DNA of 24,286 bases from a virus: IMG/VR virus record IMGVR_UViG_3300036826_000062, positions 1-24,286 of that record; one strand, 5' to 3'. Each line of letters starts with the position of its first letter. Positions within the stretch are counted from its first letter, which is position 1. Made by a program: the position numbers and the translations under genes. Shown piece by piece: positions 1-8,900 of the stretch. The notes beneath the pieces are model-generated. The model was not told where the DNA came from and searched no databases. It saw only the letters and a list, made by a program, of their open reading frames with translations.

Positions 1-969
1 GCGGTTGGCCTGACCGAGCACCTGGGCTTGCCTGAAGGGGTTGGCCTGTAGCTGAGAGGCAAGCTGCGCCAGGTTGAACTGCTGCGTATACGCCTGGTTC
101 TGCGCCGCCAGCGTCGCCGTGCCCGCGACGGTCGGGAGCGGGTTGCCGTTCGCGTCGTATCCTGGCGCGGTCCCGTAAATCTGCGCCTGCTGCGCGGCGA
201 TGTTGGCCTGCTGCAGACGGTTCGCCAGTGTAGTCTGGGGCGCGTTCTGGCCGTAGATATACTGCCGCAGCGAGTCGGTGGTGTACTGCCCGCCGGCGCT
301 GGTGACAGCGTTCCTGACCGCGCCAGTGACGTCGCGCAGCCAGTGCTCCGCCGCGGCCTGGACGTTGCCGCCTTCGGCCTGCATATACGTCGCCCGATCG
401 GAGTCGCTCGCCTTTGTGTTGAAGCCGTCCAACGCCAGATTGCCAGTGCCCTGGTTGGGGTTGGTGTAGTAGCCGGTGATGCCGGCTATCTGCGCGGCGA
501 TGTTGTTGGCCTGCAGGATCGCCGCCTGGGTGTCCTGACCGTTGTAGGTGCCGGTCAGCCCTGCCTGCTGGATCAGGTAGTTCTGATTGAACTGGCGGAT
601 GTTCTCGGCGAGTTGCTGCTGGTCGAGACCGAAGCGCGCGTCGAACTCGCGAATCTGCTCCTGGAGCGCCTTGGCGTCGCCCGCGGCTTGCGCGTTGAGG
701 ATGCGCTGATACAGCGCGTCCAGGTCGCTGGTGTTGCTCGACGTGCGATTGACCGTGTTGCTCGGCGTCCCGCCACCCGAGCTCCCGGTGTTGAAGGTCG
801 CGCCCTGCGTCGGCGCTTGCGTTCCCCCACCCTGGCCGACCTGACCGCTCGGAGTCTGATAGGTATAGCCGCCGCCGCTCGAGTTGCCTTCGACGTAGCC
901 GCCTTCGTTGCGGAAGTCGGCGCGACCTGACTGCGTATCCAGGTCATGCCCGTTGACGATGTTGGTCAT
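1..969 (-). CDS. Q/A/N/G-rich virion-type protein, C-terminus off the left edge
   Basis: This frame is open for 323 codons from an ATG at 969 to the window edge with no stop, so the gene is incomplete. GGAG lies 7 nt before the ATG, and that ATG overlaps the stop of the upstream gene as ATGA, which favours this start. Residues 1-65 are low-complexity Gly/Ser/Thr/Gln. Residues 70-165 look helical and Gln/Ala/Asn-rich. The end carries a YGTAPGYDANGNP stretch followed by a Gln/Ala helix (TLAAQNQAYTQQF), a pattern that in my experience recurs in phage structural proteins. It is the last visible gene of the late operon after the ejection-type protein, so a virion role is inferred from position and composition. 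I do not recognise a specific family. Confidence 0.75.
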   Translation of the reverse strand, partial: MTNIVNGHDLDTQSGRADFRNEGGYVEGNSSGGGYTYQTPSGQVGQGGGTQAPTQGATFNTGSSGGGTPSNTVNRTSSNTSDLDALYQRILNAQAAGDAKALQEQIREFDARFGLDQQQLAENIRQFNQNYLIQQAGLTGTYNGQDTQAAILQANNIAAQIAGITGYYTNPNQGTGNLALDGFNTKASDSDRATYMQAEGGNVQAAAEHWLRDVTGAVRNAVTSAGGQYTTDSLRQYIYGQNAPQTTLANRLQQANIAAQQAQIYGTAPGYDANGNPLPTVAGTATLAAQNQAYTQQFNLAQLASQLQANPFRQAQVLGQANR

Positions 970-2990
970 GCCTGCGCTCCGATGTAGAGGTTGACGGTCG
1001 GTGCCGGCGGTCGAACCTGCGGCGACGGCGCAATGAAGCCCGGCATCGGCGACGCCTGGACGGGAGCGACGCTGCGCCCTTCGGGGAGACCGCTCTGCTC
1101 GAACTGCGGTGCTGCAAACGTGCCCAGGAAATTCGGCGAGCCAGGAGCCACCGCGCCAGCGACCCCCGCGGGAGCCATCGCGTTGCCCGACGGCGCGGTG
1201 CCGTACACCTGGTCGGCGCGCTGCCACGGCGCGACGGTCGGCAGACCCTGCGGCTGGACTGGCTGGACGACGGGGTTCGGCGCGACCACGCCTCCCTGCG
1301 TCGCGGACTCGCGCGCTGCCTGCTGCGCCTGTACCGTCGGGTGCGCCTCGCCGGTGAGCTCCTGGCGCTTCTGGAGAATCTGGGTCAGGGCTGCGGTGGC
1401 CGCGGCCTGCATCGGTCCTGGCGCTTGCGGATTGACCGCCTTGACAGCGTTCGCCGCGGCGTCGAGCACGTCCTGACCGCCGAAGAGCGACGCGGTGTAG
1501 CCGGCGATGGCCGAGCCCATGCCGCTGACGTCTGGCGCACCGGCGTACAGCGGACGCTGCGACGCCGTTCGCATGACGTCCGAGAGGATTCCCTGCGCGC
1601 TTGCAGCGCGCTGCTGGAGCAGTCCTGCTCCCGTCTGCGCCGACCTGGACGTGTAGTCGAGCGCCGTGTTCGCGGCGTTGGCCTGGGTGACCATCGCCTG
1701 GTTCGCGGCGTCGATGATCGCCTTGGCCTCGTCTACCGAGATGTTGCCGTCGACAACGTGCCCGCTGAGTTGGCTCGCCAGGTTCTGCATCGCCTGGGAC
1801 GCCGTCACTCGACCTTCGTTGTCGATCCACTTGAGTTGCCCAGGATGGTCTGGGTCGGGAATCAGGATGCGCGGCGCGACGGTGTTGACCGCGGGCGGGT
1901 TGACCGTGTTCTGCGGCGCGACGTAGTTGTCGTTCGGGACGCTCTTGATCAGGTTGCCCTGACCGTCGTACCAGTTGAGCGTCTTCGCCGTGGTGTTAGT
2001 CTGCAGCGTGCCCGACTTCTGGACACCCGGCGGATAGACGTACTTGCCGCTGCCGTCCTCCCCCGTCTGGAGGATCATCGTGTTGCCGTCGGAGTCCTTG
2101 ATCTGCGACGGCAGCGGAGCGTCCGCAATCTTGACCAGCGCCTTCGTCGGGTCTTTCTCGTGCGGGTCGAAGCGATAGCTGACGCCGTCGATGACCTGGA
2201 GTTGATACGGCGTGTTCTGATCGACGTCGAAGAGCTTGGTGACCTTGTCCTGGTCGTCAACCGAGTAGACCGCGGTCGGCGTCTGGATCAGCCGCTTCTG
2301 GGTCGCGGGGTCGATCGAGACGGGGTGCCAGGAGTGGTCGCCAGTGTCGACCTTGGCGACGAGCTTCTTGTTGCCCGCGGTGTCGGTGACGTACTCGTCG
2401 GTGTAGCTGCCTGAAGGCTTGAGCGCCTTTTCGGTCGGCATCGGGCGGAACTGCGACGGGTCACCCTCATCGACGTAGCCAATCTGCTCCGTGGTCCCGT
2501 TCGCGTTGGTGACCGTGACCGGCACGTACTTGCCCGTCGGCGTCCTGGTCGGCGTGCCCTGAGCGTGGAGCTCGTTGTTCACCGGATCCCACTGGCCGAT
2601 GACCTGGGACGTCGGGTTGCCATTGGCGTCGCGACCAGTGACGGTGAGCCACTTCGACGGATCGGACGGCTTCTTGTCGCCCTGGTTGGGCGTGGCAGAG
2701 CCGCCGCTCAGGACGATGAGCGCCTTCGGCAGCGGCGCTCCGGGATCGGTATTCCAGACGTACGTGTCGTCGCTGGTGCCCAGGACGATCTTGTCGGGCT
2801 GGCCCGTCGGCGACTGGATCGAATACTCGACACCGTCCTGCTCGGCTTTGGTCTGCGGCTCGTTGGGCAGCGCGTTCGCCTGCGGCAGCACCTTGTAGTG
2901 GGGTTGCTGGCCGACGATCTTCCAGCCGGGTCGGATGTCATCGACCGCGGCCTGCGCGCTGACGTAGGTCTTCTGCTTGCTCTCAGCCAC
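966..2990 (-). CDS. Putative virion structural protein with repeated Asp-Gly-Asn hairpin motifs
   Basis: This 674-residue protein is not recognised. The start is GTG at 2990, with GGAGG 9 nt upstream. It overlaps the end of the 2785-residue gene by 8 bp, which implies coupling. Residues from about 110 to 405 carry a recurrent short turn motif: DANGNPT, NANGTTE, DTAGNKK, DSDGNTM, DGQGNLI, DNEGRVT. Each is flanked by alternating hydrophobic residues, as in beta-hairpin repeats of fibres or other elongated virion proteins. Residues of about 405-560 look alpha-helical and Ala/Gln-rich. The C-terminal 110 residues are Pro/Gly/Ala-rich and probably disordered. The position between the ejection protein and another Gln-rich gene supports a structural or tail-associated role, which is inference. 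No catalytic motif was seen. Confidence 0.75.
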   Translation of the reverse strand: MAESKQKTYVSAQAAVDDIRPGWKIVGQQPHYKVLPQANALPNEPQTKAEQDGVEYSIQSPTGQPDKIVLGTSDDTYVWNTDPGAPLPKALIVLSGGSATPNQGDKKPSDPSKWLTVTGRDANGNPTSQVIGQWDPVNNELHAQGTPTRTPTGKYVPVTVTNANGTTEQIGYVDEGDPSQFRPMPTEKALKPSGSYTDEYVTDTAGNKKLVAKVDTGDHSWHPVSIDPATQKRLIQTPTAVYSVDDQDKVTKLFDVDQNTPYQLQVIDGVSYRFDPHEKDPTKALVKIADAPLPSQIKDSDGNTMILQTGEDGSGKYVYPPGVQKSGTLQTNTTAKTLNWYDGQGNLIKSVPNDNYVAPQNTVNPPAVNTVAPRILIPDPDHPGQLKWIDNEGRVTASQAMQNLASQLSGHVVDGNISVDEAKAIIDAANQAMVTQANAANTALDYTSRSAQTGAGLLQQRAASAQGILSDVMRTASQRPLYAGAPDVSGMGSAIAGYTASLFGGQDVLDAAANAVKAVNPQAPGPMQAAATAALTQILQKRQELTGEAHPTVQAQQAARESATQGGVVAPNPVVQPVQPQGLPTVAPWQRADQVYGTAPSGNAMAPAGVAGAVAPGSPNFLGTFAAPQFEQSGLPEGRSVAPVQASPMPGFIAPSPQVRPPAPTVNLYIGAQA

Positions 2991-5900
2991 CGACCGCTTC
3001 CTCCAGTGCCGGACCTGGCGGCGCGCCCAGGTAGGTCGGCTCGATGTCGCGGTTCAATTTCATGCGAGCTTGCACCTGGTCCCGTCCCAACTGCCTCACA
3101 AATTGGTTGTTCGCCGATTCCGCCGCACCGCTCACCGCGGCCTGTAGTGCGCCGTTATACCTGGTGAGTGCGTCGGCGTAAGCGGGGCTGTTGCGCGGCG
3201 CAGTGTTGAGCGTTCGCTCGTACGCGGCGAAGCGCGGGTTCTGGCGCAGCTTGTCGACCGCGGCGATGATCGCCTGACCTCGAGACCGCTGCAGCCCCAC
3301 CCGCTCGTCTTCGGTCAGATCGACGCCGTAGCCCCGTCCGACCCCGACCGCCTTCGGCACCGCAGGCACCCCAACGTTGCCGAGCCGCAGCGCCTGGAGC
3401 GTCGGCTCGTCGCGTTCGACGTCGTACCGATACGGGATCAGCCGCCCCAGGCCGGTCGCGCCCTGCGTCCGCTCTTCGCCGAGCGGCGTCAGCGTCGGCG
3501 GGACATTCCCGCTCAGGCCGGGGTAGTTGGCCTCCATCGCGTCGATGAGACCGCGCAGCCCCTCGCGCGGGTTCCGCGACGCGACGCCGAAGGCTCGCTG
3601 CATCTCGCGGCCCAGGCTCGAGTAGGGACCGTAGCTGGCGACCAGCCCTTCGGCAAATTTCGAGCCCCGCCGCTGCGGGTCTTGCAGCGCGTCGATGAAG
3701 TCGCTCACGCCCTGCAAGAACGTGTTGTCGATGACGTACTTGCCGATGCCCGTCGCTGCCTGGCCGAGCGTGTCGGAGTCGCTGAAGATGTTCTTGCCCT
3801 TGTGCGTCGGATCGGTCGCGATTGCCGCCATCGCCAGCGGCATGCCCATCACGCCCAGGTTCTGCAGCGGGATGTAGTCGTAGCTCCCGTCGATCGGGTT
3901 CCGCAACCGTAGCGACCAGGGTCGCCAGCCTTGCGGGAGGGTCGACGCCTCCTTGGGGTCTTCGGGGTACGCCGCGGTCATCATCCCCGCCGCGCCGAGC
4001 GCGAGCCCGGCCCCGAGCAGACCTGTTCCAAGCATGGCTCGCGCCGCGCGCTCTTCGGCGAGCAGCGTCTGCCGACCCTGTGCGTAGCGTTCGGCACGCG
4101 TGCCGCGCGGCATCTCCCGAGCCCCCTGCATCGCCTCGAGCGCGCCGGCGAAGCCGAGCGGCGACATCGCGATGCCCTGCGCGGTGATGTTGGCCGGCGT
4201 CTGGACGAACGGCACCACCTGCTGGACCGCGGCTCGCCCCGCCCTGGTCGCCGCCGTGTCCTGGCCTGGGAACTGGCGCGGCAGCGGGATATTGCGCCGC
4301 TCCTGGTACACGTCTCGAGCCGCGGCATCGGCGACCTCTTTGGCGAGCTCGGGGTAATCCTCCAGGTTCTTGATGATCGAATTCGCGCGCCCCAAGACCG
4401 CCTTGCCGCGGAAGCCTTCGCGGATCGCCTCGCGCGTGGCAACCCTGGTCGCGTGATAGGCGGTCGCCCCGCCGCGGAACAGCACGTCTTCCGCGGTCAG
4501 CAGACGCAGCGGCATCTCGACCGCGGCATCCACGACCTCGTTGCCAGACTGGAAGCCCGCCCTGATCTTCGACAGGTCCGCGGCCTCGTTCGGATTGATG
4601 CCCGTCCGCAGCACCCGCACGGCGTTGCCGAGCGAGCCCAGGAAGCCAGGTCCATAGGCTTGCAGCGACGGCAGGAGCTCGCCAGCGTAGGCTTGCCGCT
4701 CGCCGCCGGTGACGGCTGCACGAATCTTGTCGATGCCGACCACCGTCGGTCTGACCGCCAGGTCTTCGATCAGCGCGCCCGCGGTGTTACCGCCCAGGTT
4801 GACCATGTGGGTGATCGGTGCCGAGACCAGGCCCGCGATACGGACGATCGCAGCGCGACCCCAATTCGTCTGCTTCGCCATGCCCTTCAGGAACTTGGCG
4901 GTCGCGCCCGGGTCCGGGTCGTTGAGCGTCGCCAGGAAGTTGCCGAGCACTTCTTTGGTGACCTCGCGACCGCCGATCGCCTCCAGGAGCCGCTCGGTTT
5001 TCTTCTGCTGGTTTACCCGTTCGTTGAGCGACCTGGTGAACTGCGCCGCGGCTTCCTTCTCGGCATTCTTGGCGGCGATGTTGGCGACCTTGCGCTGCTG
5101 CTCGATGTAAAGCTGGCCGCGGAAGTTGGTCCGCTTCTGCATGGCGTTCTCGAACGACTTCGAGTCCCAGAACGCCATCGTCTCCCAGGTATCCCGCCGC
5201 CTGGCAAAGTTGTCCTGCTCGGCTCTGAGCTCGTCCTGGAGCGCCTTCAGGAGCTCTTCGGGCGCGCCCCGCACGCGCGCCTTCCGAGCCGCAGCGCGTT
5301 TGGCGCGCTCGGCTTTGAGAGCGTCCTGGACCGCTGCCTTCTCGTGCAGCGTCATGGCGTTGTACTTGTCCAGGTCGTCGTATGCCTTGGCAATCTGGTC
5401 GATGATGTTCTTCGGCGCGCCCTGGCGTGAGGCTTCCGCCTTCGCCGTCGTCGCTTCGCGTTCGAGCTCGCGCCCCTTTGTCAGGACCGACGTCGCCTTT
5501 GCCGCGGCGCGCCGAGCCTGAGACGCCAACCGCTGCGCCGCGATGCGCTCATTCGACGCGGTGATGCCCTGCGCCTGGGTGCGGTCGAAGACGTTTTTGA
5601 GAGCATTGAGGGTGCGCCCCGCCGTGGTCCGACCGCCGCGGGCGACGGCGAGAATCTGCGTCGCGTCGGCGAGCCGCGCCACGCTGAACGCGAGCTCTTC
5701 GGGGGAGAGCTCGTCAATGCCACCCTTCGCCAGGATGTCGCGGCCCAGGTCTTCGAGCCGCCCCTGCTGCTCGATCGCCGCGGCCTGCAGCGCCACGAGC
5801 TCTTCGGGGTTGAAGCCTTGCCCGACCTTGGTCTTTTTCCAGTCCTCGAGCGACATGCCGACCCTGGTCGCCAGGTCATTCTTGAGCGAGTCCTGGCTGA

Positions 5901-8900
5901 TCCGCCCCTGCCGATACGCCTCGAACAGGTCGGGGTTGTCCTCGACCGCGCGCCGAATCTGCGCCGCGATGACCGGCTCGTCGCGGACCATCGAGTCCAG
6001 GTTGGGCATGTTGGCTTCGGTGCGCGCCGACGGTGGCGTGCCGACTGCTCTTTGCACGGCTTCAGCGTCGGTCAGCGCGGTGCCGACGATGCCGCCGCGC
6101 TGCCCGCTGATTTCTCCGCGGTCCTGCCGAATCGAGCCGCGCCCCTTGCTCAGGACAATCTCCTGCGCCGTACGCGCGCCTTCGTCTCGAGCGCCGCCCG
6201 CTTCGCCGACTGGCGCAGCCCCTGGCTCGGGCGGAGCGCCGGTATCGAAGGGAAGCTCAGTCGGAGCCGTCGCTCGCGCAGCTTCCTCGGCGCTCGTGAC
6301 GCGCACCAGGTTGGGCTCCGCCGGCGCGTTCGCCATCTGCGCGTGCGCCTGCTCGATCGCGCCGAGCTCGGCGTCTAAGAGTGTCCGCTCTCGCCTGAGC
6401 TCGGCTGGCGTCTGCTTCTTGCCCAGAAGCTCCTGGTTGCCGATCCAGCGCCCCTCACGCAATTCGTCGCGCACCTCGCCCGAGCCTTCCTCAAGACCGA
6501 CACGGTCGTACCAGCCCTCTTCGTAGGGGCTCGCGCCGTGCTCCCGAGCGATGTAGGCAATCTGCTTCTCGGTCAGCCCTGCGGCCCACCGCGGACGGTC
6601 GATCTTCTGGCCCGCGTTGCGGATCATCTCGTCCACCGTGTCGCGCTGGTTCTGGACCGCCTGGTAGCGGTCCTCCAGGTCGCTGGCGTAGCTCAGCATC
6701 TCGTCTGCCGACATCGGCGTTTCGCCGGGCGCGGCCTCGCGCAGCGCGTAGCGATTGGAATAGACCTCGCCCAGGGTGCGCGGCTCGCGACCGCTGACCG
6801 TGCGTGGAGGCACCTCACCTGGGCCTCCTGGAGGCTCCTGCGTCGTCGCTCTGAGCTCGAGCCCCTGTCGGGCCTCCGGAGCGCGAAACCCCTCAGAAAC
6901 GCGTCCTGGAGCGACCTCAGCGGGTCTGAGCGGGCCGGCCAGCCCGCGGGTGATGCCGTGCGTCGCTGCCAGCCCCGTCAGCGCGCCGAGCCCGATGTTC
7001 CTCAGCCGCTCTTCGGGAGACGCTCCTTCGGGAGTGGCGGCATTGCCGGCAATGCCTCCTGCGAGCCCACCAGCGGCATTGATGGCGAACGGAACGTTTG
7101 CCTCGCCGCGGGCTCTTCGCGCGACGGCAGCGCGGACGACGTCTCCGACGCCGGTGCCTGGGGGCTGCGCGGCGGGGAAGTCGGCCCCTGGCGCGTCGCG
7201 GAAGAGCGACGCTGCGAGCCTTTGACCACGAAGCTCGTTCCCTGCTGGTACACCCAATGGTCCTGCGGCGCTGGACTGATTCCGAGCGCCTCGAGCTCGG
7301 CCTGCTCCTGCGGTGTTAACGGCATGCGTCTCTCCCGAGTATGCAACGACGTTGGCCTGCGCGCCCTCATTCGCCAGCACGCGCTGGACCGCCTTCCCCA
7401 GAGCTCCGATCTTGCCTTCGGTCAGCGGCACGCGGATGCCCGTACCCGTCTGCTCGCGGATGACCGGCAGTCCCTCACCCTGCAGCGCCTGGGCGATGCG
7501 CGCCTGCTCCGCCTGCCCGGGCAAGCCGTCAATCGCGAGACCACCGCTGCCGCGGGCGTTGGGATCGGCATGGTTGAAGCTGTCTGCCCCGAGCCGCCGA
7601 CCGACGACGTGCGCCGCCTCGTCGCCGATGCCGACGACATTGACGTAGGTGTTCGGTCCGACCTTCTGTACGTCATGCTCGGGCACGAGCCAGGGAATCT
7701 TCCCGTTCTCGTCCAGGCTGATGTCGCCGCCGCGGACGCGCAGGATCGGCGAGTCGCTGATCGCCAGGTCGCGCAGCACCGCCGCTGGCCCGTTACCGAC
7801 GGGACGCCGCGGCCTGGTCGCGCTCGCACCGACCGTCTTGCCGTACTGGAAGCCCGACGGATCGAGTACCCCGCGCTGCTGCGCCGCGCTCTGGATCGAC
7901 GGGTGGTACAGCGCCCAATCCTGGATGGCGGTCGCCGTATCTGGCGGCGGCGTGTTGTGCGTTGCCGCCAGCGGGTTGCCGTTGGCGTCGACGGCGCGGC
8001 CAGCGATACGGTCGCGCACGTCGTTGATCTTGTTGATGGTCGGGTTCGTCCCGGGCGCGGCGTTGATCCGCGGACCAGCCACCTCCTGGAGCCCCGCGGT
8101 CGCCATCGACGGCGGGTGCAGCACGCCGCTGGCGTAGCCCTGGCGGATGGCGTCGCTCAATCCGATCGCGTCGGTCTTCAGCCCTGGACCGATGATGGGG
8201 TCGTTCCACAGCGTGCGGAAGACGGTCCAGCCCGCGGCCTGCGCCTGCCGTGGCGGAATGTTCATCTCGCGCGCAATCCAGTTGGTCAGCGAGTGCATCG
8301 AGCGGTACGCGGCGTCGTTCCCGCTCACGTCGGGTGTGCCCGGAATGACGTCAGCGCCCCTGGTCGCCGACTGCAGCCTCGAGCCGAAGAGCCGCCCCTG
8401 CCACACGTCCTGCGTCGAATACGGGTCGTACAGGTCGTTCAGCGCGTTCAGGAAATTCTGGGTGTAGCTCGACAGCTTGGCCCCCGACGGGACAGGAATC
8501 TCGCCGGTACGGTAACCGCGCATCACCCGAGCGAGCATGGTCCGATCGGCGTAGCCAGCGTCAGCCCCGACCAGCGCCTCGACGCGGGCGTACTCGGGAC
8601 TGGCCTGAATCTGCGGCACGGTCATGTCCTCGAAACCGCTCAGGTCTGGCTTCGCCCGCCGCATCGCGTCGAAGACGCTCAGCATGGCGTGGTAGTTGGC
8701 CTGGACGCCGGCGTTGCCACCGAAGGCCCCCATCAGGACCGCCGCCTCGCGCGGGTTGATGTCCTGGCCGGTGTCCTGACGTACCTGCTGGACGACCTCT
8801 TCGTACCAGCGCGCCGCGGGCATGCCCGCCTCGACCGCCTCGCGCACCTCGTTCAGGTCGCGCATGCGCGTGCCCTCGAGCCCTGGCAATTGCTGGAGCT

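Noticed and set aside
343-930. 195-codon plus-strand open frame near the left edge
   Set aside because: The minus-strand frame here is open for 323 codons, has a ribosome site and an ATGA overlap, and reads as a plausible Gln-rich virion protein. The plus frame is its shadow.
3931-5430. 499-codon plus-strand open frame
   Set aside because: It is antisense to the C-terminal part of the giant virion protein, with low-complexity Arg-rich composition and no supporting start signal.
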